In this document: positions 1 to 12,500 of the stretch, piece after piece
Numbering within the stretch: the stretch's first letter is position 1
How the letters are laid out: every line of letters begins with the position of its first letter
Made by a program: the position numbers and the translations under genes
Notes under the pieces: generated by a model
Told to the model about the DNA's origin: nothing
The model's input: only the letters and a program-made list of their open reading frames with translations
Database searches by the model: none
NCBI GenBank assembly: GCA_023053545.1
Contig: JAKZAN010000002.1
Span: 8,862,790-8,926,789, forward strand
From: Lepidurus packardi
Taxonomy: Eukaryota; Arthropoda; Branchiopoda; Notostraca; Triopsidae
Direction of reading: 5' to 3'
DNA: 64,000 nt

Positions 1-146
1 ACCAGACACTACCATGTGAATTGCATTAGTTTAGCCTTATTTTCGTGGGAGGAATAGGACATGTTGAGCAAGACCCCTTCGCGATCAATGGATGCTGCAT
101 TCATACGCACAAGCAGACGGTTATAGACGCTCAACGGCTAAACCGG

Positions 147-160
147 GTTACCATAGCAAC
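147..160. promoter_or_regulatory. RFX X-box (perfect match)
   Basis: The 14-mer GTTACCATAGCAAC fits the RFX X-box consensus GTYRCC-NN-RGYAAC exactly and lies within a longer dyad (GGGTTACCATAGCAACCC). X-boxes are characteristic promoter elements of ciliary genes and usually lie within about 200 bp of the start codon. No coding exon is recognised nearby on either strand, so the target may lie left of the window. A chance match cannot be excluded. Confidence 0.45.
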
Positions 161-3100
161 CCAAAGCTGGACCTCGTGACGTTCTCTCTTATTATTTCCG
201 TGCTCCAAATCCCACTTGTTGACTGTTCCGTGCCCGCAGCTTCTCTCATGTGTGCACGCTTTAGACAGTGTCTTGTCCGCAAACAAGTATGCCTATAACA
301 GCTACAGCTGCTTCTGCTAGTGTTTCTTAATTCGAGGTTGTTAAGAAACATTTCCTAGAACCAGCACGACACTTGATTTGCAAAAATCTTCCCAAAAATT
401 CCATAAAACGCATCAACTTTTTTCTTGAGTTGTGCTCCATTTTATTTTCAATTCACAGTCATGGGTCATCTGTCAACCTTGAGAAGAAATCCGAAACAGA
501 AAATAAAATATCGAAAAATCGAACATAAAATATGAATGACCGAGCCCACTTAAAACGCCGTGAGGTTTTAAGAGATTAACTTTGCGATTTAAATAAACTA
601 CCAAGTTATCCATCCTGATAAGTTTTGCTAATCTTATGAATAATTTTGTAATCTATTAATTATCTCTATAATTATTTAAAATAAGTAAAATCGCAGGGAA
701 TTTTTGTTTGTGTGAATTTTACTCCCAACTTTTCTTTCGCAATGATGATACAATTCAACACTTTCTAAAGCACGCTAAGTAAGGCCTAAATTACAACACA
801 GTGACTCATAGATTGTAATTCTTTCTGACTTAATTGTAATCGTTGTTGTACTACAAAATCGGTCTGTTGTTAAAATATGGCATGTTCATACTGTTATTAA
901 AATACGGCATGGCATGTGGTCCATACTGTACAGACGAGTAAGAGTGAGATTGCTTGGCCCTGAACTGAATATTTATGTTGTGAAAGACCGGTTTAGCTAT
1001 GTTTCTAGCGTAAGCATGAGAGTAAGAAGCACCGAATAGTATAGAGAAATTGATGTGTAACTTATTACCCAGGTGAAGGTAATATTAAGCTACATTTAAC
1101 GATGAAACAGGTATTTGAGCCAAGCGAGGGTGAAAGTGCTTGAGCTCCGGCAGCGTCTTGAGGAGTTTTGAACTCTAAAAGGTCTCAAAACTACTACTGC
1201 GATCCTTCAACGTCAACCGAAAAGGAAAAAAGGTTCCGTTAATCGACCTAGTGCAATATTTACGCATTCTCTGTAATTTGCGGGGTAACTGGACAACTCA
1301 ACTCATTTAACGCACCTCGTACTCGGACCAGCTTGATGGTCCTTGACTCCACAATTCCGTTGGGATGTTGATAATTGTCAACACATGCTCGTTAAACATA
1401 CCCATATGTTCAAATGCGGGTTCTGTTTTATTCTTTTAATTACCCAACCTCATTACGTTTTCGAACTTCTCAACGTCAACAGTTGAATGATCTCCATTAT
1501 GTATTTTTAATAAATCTATGTAAAAATGCCCCTATTTCGAATTCCCTCTATACTTAACGTAATTATCCATAACCTTCTAGGATATCTGCCTCAAGGCCAC
1601 TGCAAATGCGAAATGAGTATGCAACATCGCACATGTCTATAAAACGTGTTCCTGTTTTGTGCTGGTCGCATCATTATAAATTTGCGCGAATTTCTTCTAT
1701 TTTCCTTCTGCAAGTTTTCCTTCTCTACCAGTTTTATTTGATTTATTGGAGCTCATTCTACTTTTCCCTTTTAAAAAAAGAAATCCTAAAAAACAAGACG
1801 AGTTCCGGAGGTCTAAGCAACGTGATGTTTATATAAACGGATCAGATAAAACGGGGAGTGAAAAATTAACTAGTGTAATCCAGTATTTAAGCATATCTCA
1901 ACTGGCCGGCTGGACGCTTATCGGTTATCACCAAAGTGTTTTTCATAAGCTAAGAGATTTCTCTGTCTGTCTCTCCGCTACAACCCATGTAATCCGACCA
2001 ACATCCTAATATCACGTGGCATAAGCTTGCAGGAACTCTCCAGTCTTCAGGCCTTTTTTTCACAGTTACCAAGCCGCCTTTTGCCCTCAGCCGAGCCCGC
2101 TTTTCAACCGCGCCAATCCGCATCACTCTTTTACGCCCCGCACTCGATCGTCTCCCACGACACCAGCATTTTGCTGTAAACCTTTACTAGTTTCAATCGC
2201 TTGAACTCTTGAGCATAACCAATCTTGTAAGCAAATAAGATACAACTGCTCGTCATTCTTTTTCTTAAAAAAGCACAACCAATTTCCCGTGATTCGAATT
2301 TGGAGGTCAATTTTTCGGTAAGTTCCTTTAGCACGGTCGTGACCACGCACAAAACTCGAGTCGGGTTTATGCCCAGGGAGTCTGGGTTTTGCTCGTATAG
2401 ACACAGTGCGGGGGCTTGACTTGTGTCTGTGCTGCTGTTCAAGGGGACATCTAGAAACGTCAGCTTGTTTTAACCGCATTCGTTGCTCTCGTTGCCAATT
2501 CCCCTCCCCCCCCCCCCCCAACAAAAATAAAGAAATTAAATAAAATATCGACACAAAGTGCGTATACTTTTAATAAAACGCCCTCGATCGATTACGATTT
2601 TCCGTTTAGCAGAGCATAACAACGTAAGTTACTTTCATTCCCTATAAGATCTTATCATATAAAACGTTTAAAATAACTATTTATCTCGAATAGCGGAATT
2701 GGTACTGAAGTATCTTAACCATTAGTAGGATCTGAATTGCGGCACTGTGGGAGACCTTGTGGCGACTTCCCCCCGCATTGTGCATCAGCGCATCTCTTCC
2801 TTTTCGGGTTTCTCCCTTTATTTTTCGGATCTATTTTTGTTGTTTAGCTTAGTTTTACGGTTTCGGTGTTATTCGTTTATTCGGGTTTTGACTTTCAACA
2901 CTTTTTATCATTCTTCCTTCTTCTCTTCTCGTATTCCGTAAATTCTGCACTTCTGTTTTCTTCAATCCCCATCTTTCTTCGGTCGAAACATCCCATTCCG
3001 CTCGGGAAGTAGGAATCCTCAAACTTTACCCAAACCCGAAACTCGGGGAACATTTTTTGGTCTTCAAACTCTGCCAGACGTCGTTCGACGTTGACCCGAG

Positions 3101-3593
3101 ATTTTTCTCTGGAAATCCGTCAGTGCATTTTGACCATCGTCAACGTTGGAACTATATCCAGAGCCATCTTTAGCTTTTGTCTAACTCCCTCCGCAGCCAG
3201 TTCTATCTCGGGAGCCAAGTTCTGCTCTACTGTAGTTCTCCTGGAACCTTTGCCCTTTTGACACGTTTGAAACTATCGAGCCAAGAACAGCAAAAGAGAA
3301 CGTTTTGTCTTTGGTGTGCAAAAATCTTCCCAGCCACTGCGACAACCAACCAAAAAGTGCAGCCAAACAGCAAGTGTGCGTTATTATAGTAAACTTTGGA
3401 GGAGTTTGCCATTCCCACTCGTCGCAGTTCTTATTGAGCGATCTATCGATTTTCTTCCCTCGCTTATCGTCTCGCCAGTACACGGTCAACAGTTCCAAAG
3501 CGGATATTGCATTGTTTCAGAATTGCCTGAATTTGGAAGCTGTACGAATTAAGTGCTTTTATCACGAGTCCTACTGAAGCCACCACAGTCATC
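161..3593. other. Non-coding 5' flank of TENT5
   Basis: No open frame here has recognisable protein character; the longest (minus, 2123-2554) is low-complexity and begins beside a run of 14 C residues (2506-2519). The last few hundred bases before 3594 presumably include the TENT5 promoter and 5' UTR. No TATA box or initiator could be placed with confidence. Confidence 0.5.
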
Positions 3594-6500
3594 ATGGAAC
3601 AAGCTCAACATCTTCAGAAGTGCACTTTCCCGTTAATGCAGGTAAGGATTTCGGTTTCCATTGATTCTCCTACAACGTGCACGTGACGTATACGGTTTCT
3701 TCTTGTAAGCGTTCCGCAGAATGTTCCAGATTAGAACCGACAAGCGACACGTATATAGCTCTTAATCTCACTTGTAGATAAAGTAATGCAACATTATTAA
3801 CTGTGTCCCTTTTGCGTTTATTCTGTTTGTTTTTCCAACTTTCCAGTCTCGTCTTGGATACACAAGTGGGGTCCTTATCAGCCTCTGCCTCACGTTAAGC
3901 CATTTTCTGCTAACAAATAACAAGAAAAAATCGCGTTTCTTTTTTTTTATCCGAGTAATTTAAGCCGGGCTATCTTGAAATGATATCTGGCACGTAACCA
4001 TGTATAAGGAGTCGACTCGATGAAGATGATTCCGAGACCCGAACTGTAAACTCTCTCAAGATCTTGGACCACTCTAATTACATTTTAATTGCAGTTCGTT
4101 TCGTTTCACTTCATTTCTCTTAGTGTTTTTAATCTTTCTGAAAGTCGGTAATATTCTTTTTTAAAGCTTTTCCTCGTATCGAAAATGTTTCGGTATTTCT
4201 CCTTGACAAAGAAGGAAAACCCCTTTTATTATTTTTATTTCTTTTATTTCGGCCTTTTGTATAAGCGGATTTCCTTGGGAAAGCTTACAGGCAACATGTA
4301 AAGAATTGCTAATTGGCATAATTTAAGTTGTGTCCGTTCTTCAGCCTAAAGGAGAGATATTTATACACGAAAGGAGTCGAGGTTGGTATTCTGTATCTCT
4401 GTTAGAATGTCCCGCAGCCCAGTCGAGCCAACAGGGAATACGAAAAGTCACGTGCTATATATACCACGTGGACCAAAAAGGCAATGCCGACCAATTCTAC
4501 ATGGCAAGGCACAGGCACTTCTGAAATGTGCATATTAAGCTCTCTTGATTCCCAAGGTGTATGCCCACGTGTCCTAGTTTGAAAAATGATCCGTGTCGGA
4601 ATGAAATGAAACCGGCAAAATCTAATGTAATTCTCAATGTCTGAATGAAAGAATACCTTTACCCAGTAGCCGGTTAGCGTTAGCGAAAAGATAAACCGAC
4701 TGTTGGCCCCAAATTATAGGAAGTGATGTCATAGTATGCCTAATAGAAGTAGACACGCCATATCCAGGTGTGTTTTCGTTTCTTGTTGCTGTCATGTGTT
4801 TACTCTCTTGTGTACGCTGTATGCGTGGCATATAGGTCAAACACTCGAAGACTGTAATCATTTTGACCTTGAATCCTATGACCTGTAAACCTAAATCCAA
4901 ATAGCCAAAGGTTAAAGCTAATTAACCAGCTGTTGAAAGATAATTTCCGTTTCTCGTTTTATTTTATAAAGTTTTGCGAGAGAGAAGAATGACAATAGTT
5001 ACGGAAAATACAAGCTTGCCAGAATTTTGGGGGGATTTTTCCCGCAAGTTATCGATGTCGCAATGCCAGACATAGACTAGGGTGAGCGTGATCAATAAGA
5101 AGGCGTGTTTTAACCAGGCCTGTGACGTCAGAATGTTGCGGGGGTGTAAAAAAAAACTTAAGAGGGGGAGACAACTGGAGTGCTTCCGAAAGACGTCATC
5201 CGTTGTATACTGCCTGAATCCAGAATGTTTGAAAATTAGTTTTTTTTTCGTATTTAGTTAATCCTTGAAATTGGGCTTGGGACATTTTCTGGTTCGGTTA
5301 TGCGGAAAAGTGGTTATCAAGACCCCCGTAGCCCGTACTCGGGCACCTTTACGCTAATGGTATAAACCCTAGTAGCGTAGGACTACGCGGAGTTGCTGCT
5401 ATTTATTGTCACGAGGCCATGATACGAATGGCCTGGTTGCTATAGTGATTGTTTGAATCATGGGGAACTTTCTTTTTAGTATACATTTCCTGTGACAAGT
5501 GAAGGCACTTTTGGCGTGCTTTCAGCTAACAGATACACTCTGTAGGGCAAAAATATTGTAACATCTCTGACCAGAATCCACCCCACCCCCCCACCCCACC
5601 ACCACAACCACCAAAAAGAGGGAAAACAGAAAACACGGAAAGAAAAAACCCCAGAAATTCCGAAATACTTGGCACGATTGATTACGCTCATTTAGGGACT
5701 GGCAGTAAGGCTTACCCGGCTAAGAATAGACTTCCTCATAACGCTCCCATATTCCCAAACTACTTTCTCAGAAGAGACAAACAACCCCTGGTATGCCAAA
5801 GTCTTCCTAAACTGTGTTCTCTATAGCCAATAGGAATTCTTTGTTCTTTTACACAACAATAGGACAACCCCGGGTGATTTTCCTCCTTCTTAGAATTGAG
5901 AAATCTTGATAAAACTGGTCTTTCCATTTTTTTAGTTGGTGTACTAATTATATAATATTTAGGTAATATTTTTAATGTTTAAATCACCCTCTTCTCCTCC
6001 TCCCCCTCTTCCTTCCCCCTTGTACAGAACTTGTACAATCCACTCAGATAACTTGAATCATATGTAAATTGAAGACCCAGTAATAGGCTTCGGCCTAAAC
6101 TGGTATACAATAAAAAAAATTTGGGTCCTCAGTTAGTCATCAAGTTTTCGAAAATTGAACGTAGATCAGAAAAAAATAAAGTAATTCAGTAATGTCATAT
6201 CAACGGCATCACTGTCGGCAATTGTTTGTTGATTCGAATCAATCCGTACACGTGTTGCGCAGATTCAGCAAATTTGACGTCTTTTTATCAGCAACCTGTC
6301 TTTCTTTAGCAACTTTTTCGAATGACAAGGAAACCGGAAGTGATTGTTAAAAAAAAGGCTTTGCGCCCGTTCACCTTTTTCCTTTTTTAATTCAATAATA
6401 TTTTGTAAAAAATAAAATGGTCAACCTGCTACAAAGGTACGGATGTGATTAGATTGTTACAGATTGCTGTGCATTTTCTATGTATGTCGAACTGCGCAGT

Positions 6501-9500
6501 TTCCAAACTTGACTGAATCGATTAATGGAGTTAAATAAACCTAAAAATTTGAAATATAATCTACATAAAAATCGGATACTTAACTTAGACTCGCAATGAG
6601 CGTAGCTCGTGCTATTAAATACAGTAAAAAGCGCATACATTGCAAAAAATTGGTCATTTTAAAAGTAAATATTGTTACCATGTAAATGTTGTGTTACCAT
6701 TTATGGCAATATATTATTGCAAAATTACCAGCATTTCTTTACAGTGCATGTTGCTTTATTATCTACGCATATTAATTTTATAGATTATTTATATAGTATA
6801 ATTATATGAATTAGTTAGATAAATTAGACACATACAAGTAAAGCAATTAGGCTTCTTTTGCTATAAAAAGTGTGTACATATTTGTTATTATTATTATATT
6901 ATTTTGTTATACTATTTAGTTTCGTGAGCACGTGTTGTCTTATCACCTGGTATGGGTTACAGGCAAATCCAATTGGCATTGAAAGTCATTCGACAGGCTT
7001 CCTCTATTACGTCGTTCTTCTCTCTCAAAAAGATTAGATATCCACACTTCCCACTGTGATATGCCAAGTTCTCCCAAACTTAAGAGCTAGCAACGTAGAG
7101 TCACTTGTCTTGCCGGTCAGATGAGGCAGTGACAAAGTCGAAAACGTATTATAAACGAATAAATAATAACTGTCAAGCTCGTATCATTTCGATACGCCTT
7201 GCTCTTGCCTTCACACGGTTTGTTTACTTTTCCTTGCCCAGAAATGCATGTGTTTTTTATCTCCATCTCGACTCAAAGTCTGAAAAGCCAATACCAGAAC
7301 CCATTAGCAGACGTTTTAGCATTAGCAGATTTTCCTTTTCAAGGCCAGTCGAGAAAGCCCATATCTGTAACTTTTTGGCCCTTGCCCTCGTCGGTGAATG
7401 CGCTCCAAAATAAAAACTATAACACCTCTTCTCGGAACTGTCTAAAACGCGTTTCTATATGGTCATCTTGGCAACTGTGACTCTTTTTTCTTTTTTTTCT
7501 ATTTTTTTTAGGGAGGAGGGGAGGGGAGTGGGAATATATTTCTACGGGAAATGCCAATTTTCATTGTTGAAAGCTGACCTCTACGCTTTTGCTTCCATTC
7601 GATCTAATCAGCTACGTATTTAGCGTACCGCAATTAGATTTTACTTTCAAGCGTGACGTTGCCCGCTTTTTACTTTATTTTTTAGTTTCTTTTTCTTTTT
7701 GGGTTTACTTGGTTTGATGTTGTTTGATTTGGCGAATACGGAAATCTTCAATCTTCATGGTCAAGGCTACTCAAGGTTGGTCCCGCATATAGACTATGCC
7801 AAAACATTGCAAAGATTGCTAGTGATCTAGAAAGGGTGGGGTGTCTTCCATTTTTTTGTTTGTTTTTCCCCCAGAATGATTTATGTGCCACGCTTAGGAC
7901 TGCTTCTGCATCGTTAATACATCGTACTACTTGAAACATACTTAAAGCAGCGAGTAAGAGTACCGGTTGGGCTCGCCTCGAGCATGGGTTTGGTGTTTGA
8001 CTACAAACAGCGACTTTTAGAACTCGACGGAAACTTTCCACGATGCCTTTTTGATTAAGATTTTCAAGGGCAGGGTGGAGTTTGGGAGAAGTTTTTTTTC
8101 TGACGATGTCAAACCAGACCCGGACCTGGCCATTTGTATTTATTGAATAATCTCTGTGAGCTTTAGTTAACAAGGGGTTTATAATTCATCAATTGTAAAT
8201 GAGGGGAATTATGAACCAGATCCGGCTAAAGGCTCAAGTTTCAATATTGGCGTTATCTGGCGTCTTTTGTATTTATTTTTTATTTTCTGTTTTATTTTAT
8301 GGTATTGTATCGTTTTTTGAAGGAGCCTTTGAATTGAGCGTTGCTTATTAATTGTCAAAATAATGAACGCGATCAATGCTTCTGAGCCAGCTGTGTAGCA
8401 TTGTAAGGGCCAACCTACACCTGTGGCTATTCAATTCGGAATTCTCTTGTTCCCTGAATATGATTTGAGCCACAGTAGCCCACTTACGTCAGTGCTTTTG
8501 AGACGTAAAACAGCACTTCCTTTTCGTGACGACGTACTGTATGCGTAAGTAACCGAATCTATTACATAGTTGGCTCATCGGACATTATGGACGTTTAATG
8601 CTACGACTACGCTAATTTAACCGTTGTGTCCCGAGACACTGTAAACGGAACAACTTTCAAATTGTGGGTTGTCGTGTCATTGGTATAGGAAAACGGTGAT
8701 TGACACACTATCTAACGTCCTTTAGAATGTTCTTTGGTATTATTGTTGTTTGCAGTCTTCTCTGGTGCGTAAACTGGGTCAAGTTTCGTCCCTATCTTGT
8801 CAAGGTCCCTTGCCAACCCTCTTTCTTTTTCGCTATCTTGCTCAATTGTATACCTACGTGCTGCAGGGAAGATCAGATTCTCAACTGTATGCTGGGCCTA
8901 TATAGCGAAAGCCGACTGCTTTGTTTACCTTCTTGCGTGGCCTTCATTCGGGGCTTATGTGTGATACTTTGCGCGTAGATTGATCAGCAAGTGCAGGAGA
9001 CAAAAACACAATAAACTGTTAAACTTTAAATGGTCTATATCAAATCTGTTTATTAGAGCTGCGTTGCACCTTTCTTGACTCCTTTAGATCTATCGCGTGG
9101 TATACTGGAACAGTAATAAATAATTGAGGCACAATTGCGTGCAGCAGTTTGTACTTCATAAAAAATATTGTTCAGGAAATTAAATATAAATTAATATTAA
9201 ATATATACGCGGGCGTAATTTGTATTGTATTAAAATATAGAATTTTATTTAAAAAAAATACACGAAATTATTTTCTGATTATTTGCAATAATTTTAAGAT
9301 CTTAGAAAAGTTTTCCATTTTACTCTTAGAAACATATGGAAGTTAAGCTCGTCGAATGTAATTACACATGCATTTATTCTTTTAGTTAATCCAAGGCTTC
9401 AATTCACGTTAAAAATTTTAATTTGTGTCGTTTTTTAACTAAAAATTGAATAACAAATAAGCACAACAGCAAACGTGAAGCCAAAGTTGTAAAGAGTGCG

Positions 9501-12500
9501 GTTTAGGCCATTAAAACTCGAACCCCACGTTGTAAAGAAAGGGTTCAAGCTTTGAAAAAGTGATTTGTTTTCCGAAACAAAAAACAGTTGTCCTTGGCAA
9601 GTTAAATTTTTTCCTCGCCCTCGTGTGCTTGGATGGACAAAGGAGTTGGAATCGAGTTCTGCCAAGACTTGGTCTAACAGAAGGGGTTAGGAAAGGGAGG
9701 GGGGAGGGGAGCACCGAGAAATACGCTTACGCTGCGTGCTTTGTAAAACAGTTCGGTTGCTACCCGAGCCCGAGTCTTGGGCAAAACCGGTCCCTTTTTA
9801 TTAAACAACCATAGCCCCCTACAGCTACAACAACAACGACAAAGCTACGCCACCCTTTGTTGTTCCCTTGGTTAGCTAGCCTGACAGCTTCCAGGTCCTC
9901 CTTGCTTGTTGCTTTTAATTCAGAAAAAGGTGAAGAAGTCCTTGTTGTTGTTATTGTTGGGAAAAAATGTTGGCGTTTGAAAGCAAAATTAAAAGCCCTC
10001 TCTCTTAGAAATTTTCCCCTTGACCCGGGTGCACAAGAATTGTCGCCTCAGAAACAGCCCCCAAATCCCTCGTCTTACTCCCAAGCTTGTATATTTCCGG
10101 ATCCTTGTCTCAAAACATTTATCGAATAACAGATACTCTTATTCTTTCTCTCTACTCCTCCCCTTCCGATAAATAAATGAATAGGGGAAAACCCTATTAC
10201 CAAATTCGGTCTTTTCCCCTCTGAGCTTTGAAACAATTTCCAGTCCCAATTTACTCCCAATGGATGTAATCCCCCGAGTAAAACTACGTTATTTGCCCTT
10301 TATTTTTACTCACAAAGTGCAAAAATAGGGACAAAACCGCTTCTGAAACTACGACTTTTCGTTACCTAATCTCGCATATGCATGGTAAATTATCGTAAAA
10401 CTAAAAACCGTAAACCGGGACTGTTGGTCTTTTGCGGTTTGGATCGGTTTTCCTTTGTTTGGCAGAAAAGTAAAGTCAGCGAACGAAGATCAAAAGCGCA
10501 AAACACTCTGGTGGCCTAGTTGAGCAAATTTTGCGCTTCATAAGTCCTAACAGGCTTGTAAAATCTAAGAAACATTCAAAATTATCCCCCCAGGTGCCCA
10601 GTTGCACCTTCCAAGCGTTACAAGTCGTGGACCAGAGACGGTTCGAAAAGAACCTGCGCAGTTGCGCACTAAGTGCAATTCGGTTCCTTGTGCTTCCCTT
10701 GCCTCACCAATTGTTAAATTGCACCTTGGCGAACAAAAGGGGGGGGGGGGGGGGCTGAAAAGGATCGAGTTCGGGTTGGATCGGTTTTTTCCCCCTGTGG
10801 AAGGAGCGTGGAGCTCACAGGAGCAGCTGTCGTATGAATTGACTTGACCGTTGGCTTGGTTGGTGGGTGTTGTAGGTCCATACAGTGCGTCTCCGTAGTC
10901 CCGTATTGTACTGTATACACGGGGCGCAGCGGGCTTTATTGTGTTAGTTGATGGAAGGCTGTAGCTGAAGACGGTAGTCGCTACACAACCGCTTGTTGTG
11001 ACCGGTGTGTGCGTCAGTTGCAATCTCTCCAGGAACGTTGTCTGTTGTGGTGGAGATCCAGGAAACAAACACAAGTGGCTTTACAAGTTGTTTTGTTTTT
11101 CTGGTGCTAAAACACAAATCCGACAGTACAGTATTTAAAACTTCCTTGCAAGAGTCGAGTGATAAGATCTTGAAGAAAGTCTTCATTATAAACAAATCTC
11201 TGAATGTTTTTACCCGTTCGTCCTGCTCTTAAGTTAGATTTTCAAGAAAGTGTGGACCGAAACAGTGAAATTTGTGGTCTTTACGAAAACGCATCCTTTA
11301 TCTAAAGCTTCCTAGAGGATTCTTATCACTCTCTTATTAAATCCTGGTGCAAATAATTTACATTCCATACGGAACGAACACTGGAAAAGTAAGTTCGTTT
11401 GTGCATTCTAAAATTCATTTTTGGAGATTTTCTTTAAAAACATTATCTTCCTTGCTTTCTCGATAAGTTATTCGACAAATAATGGGGGTAGTGATGAGAT
11501 AAAGCCAGAGATTTAATTTAGTGAAGGAAAAACTTCTCAAACATGACCAAACATGGTCCTTTATCTGTCTGACACAAGTGTTCCAGAAAGTTAAAAAGAA
11601 GGATTTACGGTTACGAATGTTAGGTCAAATATCACAGTAAAGTTTGACCAAGTTCGAGTTTTCCTCTTCGTAACCGCTGGCCAGTTAACGAAACTTAAGT
11701 GACAAAGACTTTCTCCGATCTCCTTTTTATCCGTAACGGCATCTAAAAATGTTGAAACGAGGCTTTACGTTTCCTTGAGCCAAAGAAATGTTATCTGGGC
11801 GAGATCAGTTCGAGTTCAAAAATGGCTTGGGAGGTTTACACTTTTCCCCCTTTCTTGAGCTTGCATGGCTAGCAAAGTAAACTAGTCTAAAAATCTGAGA
11901 GTGCCATTCAATTCTGACAAGTTATCAACGCAAAGCGAAACCTGTTTCCCCACCGCATTTTTTACACGCTGATTGAATTTCCTTGCTTATAAAACATGAA
12001 ACGAGGTTAGGCTCGCCTTATTTCTCGTGCAGTATCTAAAACGAAAATAAAATGCAACAAAAATAAAACTGGCTTTTTTGCTGGTAGGTGCGAATGTGTG
12101 CATCGCTGGTTAAGTAATTAGGGAATACGAGAGAGAACAAATAAAAAAGGAGAAAATACAGTGTCGAGACGTTTGATAATAAATGCAAAGAAAGAGAGAG
12201 GAAGAGATGCTTGGGACTTAAAAGCAAAGAAGGAATATAAGGGAAGGTATTTTTGCGGAAAGGAAAAGGTGCTAGTTTTGGACGGGACAAGGCAAAAAAG
12301 TGAGAGTGGTGTGTGGTGGTGGTGTTTGGTCTTCATGGACGCCCTTGCTTAATGCAATCATGCGACCTCAATACCTGAATCACGATCGCCAAGGATGCAA
12401 AGAGTGGAGAACGTTCACTTCCCATGTTCAGTTCGGATTGAAACAACATTCTCAAAACTTGTTACTCCAACACACTGACACATTCTTCAGCTCTCAAACT

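Noticed and set aside
2123-2554. Minus-strand 143-residue open frame
   Set aside because: Begins beside a poly-C run and has no recognisable motif, signal or splice context.
5420-5450. X-box-like GTTGCTATAGTGAT
   Set aside because: The second half-site is degenerate, so it does not meet the RFX consensus.
10565-11074. Minus-strand 169-residue open frame
   Set aside because: It runs through the poly-G tract, shows no domain or conserved composition, and lies in TENT5 intron 1.
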